Position numbers and translations under genes: made by a program. This document shows positions 35,962 to 44,577 of a stretch of DNA of 64,000 nt, piece after piece; the stretch's first letter is position 1; every line of letters begins with the position of its first letter. The DNA comes from Pseudomonas songnenensis (GTDB taxonomy: Bacteria; Pseudomonadota; Gammaproteobacteria; Pseudomonadales; Pseudomonadaceae), in NCBI RefSeq assembly GCF_003696315.1, contig NZ_RFFN01000003.1, positions 124,001-188,000 on the forward strand, written 5' to 3'. The notes under the pieces were generated by a model. It was not told where the DNA came from. It saw nothing but the letters and a program-made list of their open reading frames with translations, and did no database searches.

Positions 35962-37581
35962 ATGCGTCCACTCTGGTACCGCAACGCGGCGATCTATCAG
36001 ATCGACCCGACCCTGTTTCGTGACAGCAACGGCGACGGTTGCGGCGACCTGCGCGGCATCACCGAACGGCTCGACTACATTCGCGGCCTCGGCTGCACCG
36101 CCGTCTGGCTGATGCCGTTCTACCAGTCGCCGTTCGAGGATGCCGGCTACGACATCAGCGATCATCTGCAGGTGGACGAACGCTTCGGTGATCTGGCGGA
36201 CATCGTCGCGCTGCTGGAAAAGGCCGAGGAACTGGGCCTGCACGTCATCATCGAGCTGGTGGTGCAGCACACCTCCATCCAGCACAAGTGGTTCCAGGAG
36301 GCGCGCCGCGACCGCAACTCGCCCTACCGCGACTACTACATCTGGGCCGATGAGCCCGACGACTTCATGGAACCGATCTTTCCGACCGTCGAAGACAGCA
36401 TCTGGACCTGGGACGAGGAAGCCGGACAGTACTATCGCCACCTGTTCTACAAGCACGAGCCGGATCTGGACCTGACCAACCCGCGGGTCATCCACGAGAT
36501 CGAGCGGATCATGTCGTTCTGGCTGCGCCTGGGCGTTTCCGGTTTCCGCATCGACGCCGCGGTGCACATGGTGCGCCAGGCTGGCGGCGGGGAACTGGAG
36601 AAGGGCTACTGGCTGCTGGAACACATGCGTGACTTCGTCACCATGCGCCGGCCGGAAACCGTGCTGCTCGGCGAGATCGACACCGACCCGGAGAAGTACA
36701 TCGAGTACTTCGGCGACGAAGCCGACCGCGTCACCCTGCTGCTGGACTTCTGGACCAACAACCACCTGTTCCTCGCGCTGGCTCGGCAGCAGGCCGAGCC
36801 GCTGGTCCGGGCGCTGAACAGCCAACCGCTGCCGCCGAGCCATTCGCAGTACGCGCTATGGATTCGCAACCACGACGAGCTGAGCCTTGATCGGCTGGAA
36901 GAGGATGAGCGCAAGGAAGTGATGGACACCTTCGCCCCTGACGAGAACATGCGCGCGTACGACCGCGGCATTCGTCGACGACTCGCGCCCATGCTCGACG
37001 GCGACGAGCGTCGGATCGCCGCCACCCATGCCCTGCTCTTCTCCTTGCCCGGCACGCCGATCATCCGCTACGGCGAGGAGATCGGCATGGGTGACGACCT
37101 CGATCGGCCTGAGCGACTGGCCGTGCGTACGCCGATGCAGTGGTCCAATGAGCCGAACGCCGGGTTCTCCTGCACCAAAGGGGAACTGGCCGCCCCGGTG
37201 ATCGACGAAGGGCCCTTCGCCTACGAGAAGATCAACGTGTTCGCCCAGACCCTGCGCAGCGACTCGCTGATGGCGCGCACCGGCAACATGATCCGCACCC
37301 GCATCGGCCTGCGCGAGATCGGCATCGGCAAGCGCACGACTGTCGATGTGAACGACCCGGCGGTGTTCGCCATCCGCCACGACAACGGCTCCACGGTGCT
37401 GATGCTGGTCAACCTGGCAGACCAGGAAACCACGGTGGAGATCACTGACGACGACCTGCAGGACATGGTCGATGTACTTGCCGACTGCAATTACGACCAG
37501 CCGGAAGGCACGCCGCTGAAAATCCGCCTGGGCCCGTATGGCTACCGCTGGCTGCGGCGCAAACAGCAATTGTTCGGATGA
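35962..37581 (+). CDS. GH13 trehalose synthase-like enzyme
   Basis: A 539-residue cytoplasmic GH13 protein resembling trehalose synthase (maltose/trehalose isomerase): RPLWYRNAAIYQIDPTLFRD, and IRRRLAPMLDGDERRI in the later part. Catalytic residues: nucleophile Asp in GFRIDAAVHM, Glu in LLGEIDTD, Asp in RNHDELSLDR. Region I reads IELVVQHTSIQHKWF: the usual Asn before His (ELVINHTS in trehalose synthases) is Gln. The C-terminus lacks the maltokinase domain sometimes fused to TreS. Two bases separate it from the GH13 gene upstream. The reaction could differ from standard TreS. Confidence 0.8.
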   Translation: MRPLWYRNAAIYQIDPTLFRDSNGDGCGDLRGITERLDYIRGLGCTAVWLMPFYQSPFEDAGYDISDHLQVDERFGDLADIVALLEKAEELGLHVIIELVVQHTSIQHKWFQEARRDRNSPYRDYYIWADEPDDFMEPIFPTVEDSIWTWDEEAGQYYRHLFYKHEPDLDLTNPRVIHEIERIMSFWLRLGVSGFRIDAAVHMVRQAGGGELEKGYWLLEHMRDFVTMRRPETVLLGEIDTDPEKYIEYFGDEADRVTLLLDFWTNNHLFLALARQQAEPLVRALNSQPLPPSHSQYALWIRNHDELSLDRLEEDERKEVMDTFAPDENMRAYDRGIRRRLAPMLDGDERRIAATHALLFSLPGTPIIRYGEEIGMGDDLDRPERLAVRTPMQWSNEPNAGFSCTKGELAAPVIDEGPFAYEKINVFAQTLRSDSLMARTGNMIRTRIGLREIGIGKRTTVDVNDPAVFAIRHDNGSTVLMLVNLADQETTVEITDDDLQDMVDVLADCNYDQPEGTPLKIRLGPYGYRWLRRKQQLFG

Positions 37582-37591
37582 GGGCTGCAGG

Positions 37592-38176
37592 ATGATTCTC
37601 GATGCAACGCAGTGGCGCGCCTGGCAGGGCGACGGTTTTCCCGACGAGAGCTGGTACCGGGACGATGAGCAGATGTGTGCCATCGTCGGCGCACCCAGGG
37701 TCGATCTGATTTCCCGCGAGCAATATGGCGATTTCATCCTGCGCTTCGAATACGCCCTGCCGGTGGGTGGGAATTCCGGGGTGTTCTACCGCGTCGACGA
37801 AGGCGCCGGACTCGCCTGGCATAGCGGGCCCGAGATGCAGCTGCTCGATGATGAGGTGCACCCCGACGGCAACCAGCCAACCACCCGTAATGGCGCACTG
37901 TACGGCCTGCTGGCACCGCAGCAGGAAACGCAGATCGAGCCAGGCAGTTTCATGGAAGGTGCGCTGCTGGTTCGTGGAGCGGAGGTCGAACACTGGCTGG
38001 ACAATCGTCTGGTGCTGAACTACCGCCTGGACGACCCGGCATTGCGCGCGATGATCGGGACCAGCAAGTTCGCCAGGCTGCCGGATTTCGCCCAGGCGCA
38101 GACCGGCCATATCGTCCTGCAGCACCACGGCGAGGCCGTGCGCTTTCGCCGCCTGTCGATCGAACCGCTCAGCTGA
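37592..38176 (+). CDS. DUF1080/3-keto-disaccharide hydrolase domain protein
   Basis: A 194-residue beta-sandwich protein of the DUF1080 (3-keto-disaccharide hydrolase) family. The core motif GNSGVFYRVDEGAGLAWHSG followed by PEMQLLDDEVHPDG and NGALYGLL is present, as is FMEGALLVRGAEVEHWLDNRL. Most family members are exported, but no signal peptide is visible here, so it should act in the cytoplasm on small sugars with the two GH13 enzymes upstream. ATG 37592 follows a GAGGG site. Specific substrate unknown. Confidence 0.85.
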   Translation: MILDATQWRAWQGDGFPDESWYRDDEQMCAIVGAPRVDLISREQYGDFILRFEYALPVGGNSGVFYRVDEGAGLAWHSGPEMQLLDDEVHPDGNQPTTRNGALYGLLAPQQETQIEPGSFMEGALLVRGAEVEHWLDNRLVLNYRLDDPALRAMIGTSKFARLPDFAQAQTGHIVLQHHGEAVRFRRLSIEPLS

Positions 38177-38255
38177 ACGCCGACCTTGGATCAGCGCCGC
38201 GAATTGAGCGAGAATGCGCGGCTTTTCCAGGCTGCGAAACGTGGTGACTGCATAA

Positions 38256-39411
<1,156 letters not shown>

Positions 39412-39500
39412 GCGGGACTCCTTCGTCGCCATGGAATCCGACCGGTCGGCCGTAACGGATTCGACTCGAACCCCGCCTGCTTTGCTCCCGCAGAAACGAC

Positions 39501-39522
39501 AAAGCCGCCCGGAGGCGGCTTT
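39501..39522 (-). terminator. Terminator after cycB
   Basis: Perfect nine-base stem AAAGCCGCC (39501-39509) with GGCGGCTTT (39514-39522), CGGA loop, followed on the minus strand by T-rich TTTGTCGTTTC. It ends cycB and separates it from the cupin gene. Confidence 0.85.
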
Positions 39523-39544
39523 GCTGGTAACGCTCAGCGATCGA

Positions 39545-39970
39545 TCAGAGACCGGACATGTGCTGGATGGCGGCCTTCAGCTCGTCATCGGAGCAGTCGC
39601 CACAGGTGCCCTTCGGCGGCATGGCGTTGATACCGTTGATGGCGTGCTTGAGCAGACCGTCCAGACCACCGGCGGCATCGGCACGCGCCGACCAGGCAGC
39701 GTTGTCACCGGTCTTCGGCGCGTTGAGCAGACCCGAACCGTGGCAGGCAGTGCAGAACTTGCCGTACACGTCGGAACCGCTACGAGCGGCACCACCAGCA
39801 GCAGCGGCAGCGCCGGCACCAGCAGCGGCACACTCTTCACCTTGAATACATACGCTACCCACCGGCTTGAGGCGCTCGGCGATTGCTTCGTCGGTCGCAG
39901 CCTGGGCGCTCATTGCCCACAGGGCCAGTACGGCAGTCTGTGCTACCAGGATCTTCTTAATCAGGTTCAC
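39545..39970 (-). CDS. cycB: Cytochrome c5 (CycB type)
   Basis: A 141-residue periplasmic cytochrome. Signal peptide 1-25 ends AQA; an Ala/Gly-rich linker (EECAAAGAGAAAAAGGAA) separates it from a class I cytochrome domain with haem motif CTACH and axial Met in NAMPPKGTCGDC, typical of cytochrome c5. Start is GTG at 39970, preceded by GAGGG. In pseudomonads cytochrome c5 carries electrons to nitric oxide or terminal oxidases, which fits a denitrifier, and the gene lies between pauR and xpt as in PAO1. Confidence 0.95.
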   Translation of the reverse strand: MNLIKKILVAQTAVLALWAMSAQAATDEAIAERLKPVGSVCIQGEECAAAGAGAAAAAGGAARSGSDVYGKFCTACHGSGLLNAPKTGDNAAWSARADAAGGLDGLLKHAINGINAMPPKGTCGDCSDDELKAAIQHMSGL

Positions 39971-40059
39971 CTTACACCCTCATTGTGGCTAGACACGCCC
40001 GCGGCCACGGTATCGCGAGCGGCGGTCAGTATAACGGCAAGCCATGCCGGCCGAAACAA

Positions 40060-40116
40060 TACGAAAGACCCGACGATTCCCAGCGACGCTTTGTCGCATC
40101 GCAACTTTCGTACGAA
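40060..40116. promoter_or_regulatory. Palindrome and TACGAA repeats upstream of cycB
   Basis: TTCGTACGAA (40107-40116) is a perfect palindrome, and the arm CTTTCGTA (40105-40112) pairs with TACGAAAG (40060-40067) 37 bases away. Located between the pauR stop and the cycB start, it may be a binding site for PauR or another regulator controlling cycB. A further TACGAAG occurs upstream of pauR (40707-40713). Confidence 0.35.
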
Positions 40117-40132
40117 TCGAGGGCCGATACGG

Positions 40133-40681
40133 TTAAAAGTTCGCCGGCGTCGTTGCGCTGATCAACCTGGCGGGCGCGTCGAACGGATTGCGAAAACGAT
40201 GCGGCTTGCTGCTCTCGAAGTAGTAGCTGTCGCCGCTTTCCAGCACATACACCTGACCGTTCACGGTCAGTTCCAGGCGGCCCTCGACCAGCATGCCGGC
40301 CTCCTCACCCTGGTGGGAAAGCATGTCCGTACCGGTATCCGAGCCAGGTGGATAGGTTTCGGCCAGAAAGGCGATGGCACGTCCGGGATGGGCCTTGCCA
40401 ACCAGCTTCATGCTTACCGCGCCGTCTGAGATGTCGATCAGCTCGCTGCCCTTGTAGACCACCTGGGTATCGCTGTCCTGATCGAAATCGGGCGAGAAGA
40501 ATTCCACCAGCGACATGGGAATCCCGCTCAGCACCTTCTTCAGCGAACTGATCGAGGGGCTGACGCTGTTCTTTTCGATCATGGAAATGGTGCTGTTGGT
40601 AACGCCGGCACGCTTGGCGAGTTCACGCTGGGACAGACCCTTGAGCTTGCGGATGGTTTGCAGTCGAACGCCAACGTCCAA
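40133..40681 (-). CDS. pauR: XRE-cupin regulator, PauR-type
   Basis: A 182-residue regulator with an N-terminal helix-turn-helix (MDVGVRLQTIRKLKGLSQRELAKRAGVT, compact family signature) and a C-terminal cupin (HQGEEAGMLVEGRLELTVNG, YYFESSKPHRFRNP). The closest known family member is PauR (PA5301), repressor of polyamine catabolism in P. aeruginosa, whose neighbours match. The start is TTG at 40681 behind AAAGGGGG. The PuuB-like oxidase at 43185 may belong to its regulon. Confidence 0.88.
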   Translation of the reverse strand: MDVGVRLQTIRKLKGLSQRELAKRAGVTNSTISMIEKNSVSPSISSLKKVLSGIPMSLVEFFSPDFDQDSDTQVVYKGSELIDISDGAVSMKLVGKAHPGRAIAFLAETYPPGSDTGTDMLSHQGEEAGMLVEGRLELTVNGQVYVLESGDSYYFESSKPHRFRNPFDAPARLISATTPANF

Positions 40682-40798
40682 TACGGGAGCCCCCTTTCAA
40701 GAGCGATACGAAGAGGGGCTATCATGGCTACGGCGTTCAGAATTTACAACACCACCTCCGGACGTCTCGTCGCCCGGCGCACGCGGCTCAGCCCGCTG

Positions 40799-41173
40799 TC
40801 AGAGCACCGGGCCTGCAAGGTCGGGCATGGCAGCGATGACGGTGATCTCAACCCTCACATCCGGCGAATACATCAAAGCCTGGACAGTGGTGCGTGCCGG
40901 CGCGGTGCCCGGTGCAACCCACGCGTCCCACACCTCGTTCATCCCGGCGTAATCGGCAGCGATATCCTTGAGGTGAATGGTTGCCGAGAGCAGGCGAGCC
41001 TTGCTGGTCCCCGCCTCGTCCAGCAGGCGCTCGATGCTCGATAGCGTCTCGCGGGTCTGCTCGCGGATGTCGCCGCTCAGGTCGTCAGCCAGTTGCCCGG
41101 ACAGATAGACCGCGCCGTTGTGGATTACCGCTTCGCTGTAGCGCGTTTCAGTGTGCAGCCGCCGGATGGGCAT
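40799..41173 (-). CDS. RidA family deaminase
   Basis: A 124-residue RidA/YjgF-type protein that hydrolyses reactive enamines/imines made by PLP enzymes or amino-acid oxidation. Conserved: [35 protein letters not shown] (the catalytic Arg), [11 protein letters not shown]. Its start at 41173 (MPIRRLHTE) lies within the 3' end of dadA (26-base overlap), so it is coupled to dadA, whose product forms imine intermediates during D-amino acid oxidation. A longer upstream frame is only an artefact of reading through dadA. Confidence 0.9.
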   Translation of the reverse strand: MPIRRLHTETRYSEAVIHNGAVYLSGQLADDLSGDIREQTRETLSSIERLLDEAGTSKARLLSATIHLKDIAADYAGMNEVWDAWVAPGTAPARTTVQALMYSPDVRVEITVIAAMPDLAGPVL

Positions 41174-42446
41174 GTTTTTGATTCTCCTTGTGCTTGCCGT
41201 AACGGAAGATATCCAGCCCCTCGGTGCTGATCTGCGGACGCTTGGAGGCGAGCAGATCGGCGAGCACCCGGCCAGAACCGCAGGCCATGGTCCAGCCCAG
41301 CGTGCCGTGACCGGTGTTGAGGAACAGGTTGCGATACGGCGTCGCGCCGATGATCGGTGTGCCATCGGGCGTGGCCGGTCGCAGCCCGGTCCAGAATACT
41401 GCTTCGGCCGGATCTCCGCCCTGCGGATAGAGGTCACCCACCACCATTTCCAGAGTCTCCCGCCGACGCGGGTTGAGCGACAGATCGTGGCCGGCGATCT
41501 CCGCCATGCCGCCGACGCGGATGCGCTGGTCGAAACGGGTAATGGCGACCTTGTAGGTTTCATCAAGCACGGTGGACTGCGGCGCCATCGCCGGATCGCT
41601 GATCGGCACGGTCAGCGAGTAGCCCTTGAGCGGGTAGACCGGCGCACGGATGCCCAGCGGCTTGAGCATCTGCGGGCTGTAGCTGCCCAGGGCCAGCACG
41701 TAGCGATCGGCGGTTTCCAGCTTGCCGTCGATCCACACCCCGGCGATGCGGTCACCGGCATGCTCCAGACGCTGGATGTTCTGTTCGAAACGGAACTCGA
41801 CGCCCAGTTCTCGGGCCATCTCCGCCAGGCGGGTGGTGAACAGCTGGCAGTCGCCGGTCTGGTCGTTGGGCAGGCGCAAGGCTCCGCTCAGCTTGTGCGC
41901 CACTTTCGCCAGGGCCGGTTCGACCCGGGCGATACCGGCGCGATCGAGCAGTTCGTATGGCACGCCAGAGCGCTCCAGCACGGCGATGTCCTTGGCCGCG
42001 GCATCCAGCTGGGCCTGGGTGCGGAACAGCTGTGTGGTGCCAAGCTGCCGCCCTTCGTAGGCGATACCGGTTTCGGCGCGCAGCTCGTCGAGGCAGTCGC
42101 GACTGTACTCGGACAGGCGCACCATGCGCTCCTTGTTCACCGCATAACGCGCGGCGGTGCAGTTGCGCAGCATCTGCGCCATCCACAGGTACTGGTCCAC
42201 GTCACCGGTGAGTTTGATTGCGAGCGGCGCATGACGCTGCAGCAGCCACTTCATCGCCTTCAGCGGCACGCCCGGCGCGGCCCAGGGAGAGGCATAACCC
42301 GGCGACACCTGGCCGGCGTTGGCGAAGCTGGTTTCCATCGCCACAGCCGGCTGCCGATCGACCACCACCACCTCGAAACCGGCCCGCGCCAGATAGTAGG
42401 CGCTGGCGGTACCGACGACTCCGCTACCCAGTACCAGTACACGCAT
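41148..42446 (-). CDS. dadA: D-amino acid dehydrogenase DadA
   Basis: A 432-residue FAD membrane-associated dehydrogenase that oxidises D-alanine and other D-amino acids to keto acids, feeding electrons to the respiratory chain. The N-terminal FAD motif [20 protein letters not shown] and the region [24 protein letters not shown] are those of DadA, including [18 protein letters not shown] near the end. It is divergent from lrp, whose product controls dad genes in pseudomonads. In PAO1 dadA is followed by a RidA gene and dadX; here RidA is followed by pauR and no racemase. Confidence 0.96.
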   Translation of the reverse strand: MRVLVLGSGVVGTASAYYLARAGFEVVVVDRQPAVAMETSFANAGQVSPGYASPWAAPGVPLKAMKWLLQRHAPLAIKLTGDVDQYLWMAQMLRNCTAARYAVNKERMVRLSEYSRDCLDELRAETGIAYEGRQLGTTQLFRTQAQLDAAAKDIAVLERSGVPYELLDRAGIARVEPALAKVAHKLSGALRLPNDQTGDCQLFTTRLAEMARELGVEFRFEQNIQRLEHAGDRIAGVWIDGKLETADRYVLALGSYSPQMLKPLGIRAPVYPLKGYSLTVPISDPAMAPQSTVLDETYKVAITRFDQRIRVGGMAEIAGHDLSLNPRRRETLEMVVGDLYPQGGDPAEAVFWTGLRPATPDGTPIIGATPYRNLFLNTGHGTLGWTMACGSGRVLADLLASKRPQISTEGLDIFRYGKHKENQKHAHPAAAH

Positions 42447-42499
42447 TGCAGCCTCCCGCCCGCTCGAACGGACTTTTCCGGATCACTATTGAAGCGGAG

Positions 42500-42580
42500 T
42501 ATAAAAAGGCGCAGGCAGTGTTATTCACCATATAAAAAGCTATCTTTGGCCTTTATTCACGCCAAGTGCGCTTTATTCGG
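42500..42580. promoter_or_regulatory. Phased TATAAAAAG and TTATTC repeats between dadA and lrp
   Basis: AT-rich dadA-lrp spacer. TATAAAAAG occurs at 42500 and 42531 (31 bases apart) and TTATTCAC at 42521 and 42553 (32 apart), with a third TTATTC at 42573, overlapping the lrp ribosome site region. The spacing is near three or two helical turns, as in Lrp operator arrays. Confidence 0.5.
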
Positions 42581-42592
42581 AGGGCATATCCC

Positions 42593-43081
42593 TTGAGAAC
42601 CCGCCATCAGACTCGCCGCGAGCTGGACAAGATCGACCGCCATATCCTGCGCATCCTGCAGGCCGAGGGGCGCCTGCCGTTCACCGAGCTGGGCGAGCGT
42701 GTCGGCCTGTCCACCACGCCCTGTACCGAGCGGGTGCGACGCCTGGAGCGCGAGGGCATCATCATGGGTTACTCGGCGCGGCTGAACCCGCAGCATCTGA
42801 AGGCCGGGCTGCTGGTGTTCGTCGAGATCAGCCTGGCGTACAAGTCCGGCGACATCTTCGAGGAATTCCGCCGCGCGGTGCTCAAGCTGCCGCACGTGCT
42901 CGAATGCCATCTGGTGTCAGGCGACTTCGATTACCTGGTCAAGGCGCGCATCTCGGAAATGGCTTCCTACCGCAAACTGCTGGGCGACATCCTGCTGAAA
43001 CTGCCGCACGTGCGGGAATCGAAGAGTTATATCGTGATGGAAGAGATCAAGGAGTCCCTCGACCTGCCGGTCCCGGACTAG
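42593..43081 (+). CDS. lrp: Leucine-responsive regulator Lrp
   Basis: A 162-residue Lrp/AsnC regulator that controls dadA and is divergent from it. The helix-turn-helix spans TELGERVGLSTTPCTERVRRLER and the effector RAM domain includes LVSGDFDYLVKARISEM; the C-terminus KSYIVMEEIKESLDLP matches pseudomonad Lrp. The start is TTG at 42593 (not the ATG at 42566) because GGAGGG (42579-42584) is eight bases upstream and this gives the known 162-residue N-terminus RTRHQTRRELDKI. Confidence 0.93.
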   Translation: MRTRHQTRRELDKIDRHILRILQAEGRLPFTELGERVGLSTTPCTERVRRLEREGIIMGYSARLNPQHLKAGLLVFVEISLAYKSGDIFEEFRRAVLKLPHVLECHLVSGDFDYLVKARISEMASYRKLLGDILLKLPHVRESKSYIVMEEIKESLDLPVPD

Positions 43082-43184
43082 AGCGGCGGGCAGCGCATCC
43101 GGGCATGCCGCGAGACCCCATTCACGCCACCGTCGGTCCAGGTCGCCTTTGCTCCGAGACACCGCTCCGGTCTACCCTAGAAAG

Positions 43185-44519
43185 ATGCAGACCCTTCATG
43201 ACACTTCAGTGAATCATCGTGCATCCGCTTCGAACACCAGCGACCATGCACCTTCCTACTATGCCGCGAGCGTCAACCGCGAACTGTCGTTCGAGCCCCT
43301 GCAGGGCGAACAGCGGGCCGATGTGTGTATCGTCGGTGGCGGCTTCTCGGGCCTCAATGCCGCCATCGAACTGGCCGAGCGCGGCCTCAGCGTCGTGCTG
43401 CTGGAAGCGCACCGAATCGGCTGGGGCGCCAGCGGTCGCAACGGCGGCCAACTGATCCGCGGCGTCGGCCATGACGTCGAACAGTTCAGCAACATCCTCG
43501 GTGAAGAAGGCGTCGACGAGCTCAAGCGCATGGGCTTCGAAGCCGTCGACATCGTCCGCCAGCGTATCGAACGCTACGCCATCGACTGCGACCTGACTTG
43601 GGGCTATTGCGACCTCGCCACCAAGCCGCGCCACCTGAAAGGCTTCGACGAGGAATATTCCGACCTGCTGCGCCTCGGCTATCCGCATCCGCTGCAGCGC
43701 GTATCGCGCCCCAATCTGGCCACGGTGGTGGGCTCGCAGCGCTACCTCGGCGGTCTGCTGGACATGGGCTCGGGACACCTGCATCCGCTGAATCTGGCGC
43801 TCGGCGAGGCCGCTGCGGCGCAATCGCTGGGCGTGCGCCTGTTCGAGCAGTCGGCCGTCGAGCGCATCGAGTACGGCACGCAGGTCACGGTGCATAGCGC
43901 CCGGGGCGTGGTGCGCGCGGACAACCTGGTGCTGGCCTGCAATGCCTACCTCAATGGCCTGCAGCCGAAGCTGGCGGGCAAGGTCCTGCCGGCCGGCAGT
44001 TACATCATCGCCACCGAGCGACTGCCCGAGCCGCTGCAGCGTGAACTGCTGCCGCAGAACATGGCGGTTTGCGATCAGCGAGTGGCACTCGACTACTTCC
44101 GCCTCAGTGCCGATGGCCGATTGCTGTTCGGCGGTGCCTGCCACTACTCCGGCCGCGATCCGAAAGATATCGCGGCCTACATGCAGCCGAAGATGCTCGA
44201 GGTTTTCCCGCAGCTGATCGGCATCGGCATCGATTATCAATGGGGCGGCATGATCGGCATCGGCGCCAATCGCCTGCCGCAGATCGGCCGGCTGCCTGAG
44301 CACCCCAACGTGTTCTACGCCCAGGCCTATTCCGGGCACGGCCTGAATGCCACGCACCTGGCCGGACGCCTGCTGGCTGAGGCCATCGCCACCCAGGAAA
44401 GCCAGGGCTTCGACCTGTTCGCCAAGGTGCCGCATCCGACCTTCCCTGGTGGCCGGGCGCTGCGTTCGCCGCTGCTGGCCCTGGGCATGCTCTGGTATCG
44501 CCTGAAAGACCGTTTCTGA
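43185..44519 (+). CDS. FAD-dependent oxidoreductase (PuuB-like)
   Basis: A 444-residue DAO-family flavoprotein. The FAD motif CIVGGGFSGLNAAIELAERG is at about 48-67, with RNGGQLIRG typical of gamma-glutamylputrescine oxidoreductases, and DPKDIAAYMQPKM and GANRLPQIGRLPEHPNVFY near the C-terminus. The PAO1 syntenic gene next to lrp (PA5309) is of this family, so a polyamine or amine-oxidation role is likely and PauR is a possible regulator. Start at 43185 (MQTLHDTS) follows a weak AGAAAG; an upstream ATG at 43149 is less supported. Confidence 0.85.
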   Translation: MQTLHDTSVNHRASASNTSDHAPSYYAASVNRELSFEPLQGEQRADVCIVGGGFSGLNAAIELAERGLSVVLLEAHRIGWGASGRNGGQLIRGVGHDVEQFSNILGEEGVDELKRMGFEAVDIVRQRIERYAIDCDLTWGYCDLATKPRHLKGFDEEYSDLLRLGYPHPLQRVSRPNLATVVGSQRYLGGLLDMGSGHLHPLNLALGEAAAAQSLGVRLFEQSAVERIEYGTQVTVHSARGVVRADNLVLACNAYLNGLQPKLAGKVLPAGSYIIATERLPEPLQRELLPQNMAVCDQRVALDYFRLSADGRLLFGGACHYSGRDPKDIAAYMQPKMLEVFPQLIGIGIDYQWGGMIGIGANRLPQIGRLPEHPNVFYAQAYSGHGLNATHLAGRLLAEAIATQESQGFDLFAKVPHPTFPGGRALRSPLLALGMLWYRLKDRF

Positions 44520-44577
44520 ATTTTCCGACGAAGCGCAGCGTCCAAGCCTGGATGAATGGACGCATATCGGAGAGACC

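Noticed and set aside
40799-41566. 255-codon frame covering the RidA gene
   Set aside because: The first 131 codons are the other frame of dadA; RidA homology begins at MPIRRLHTE (41173).
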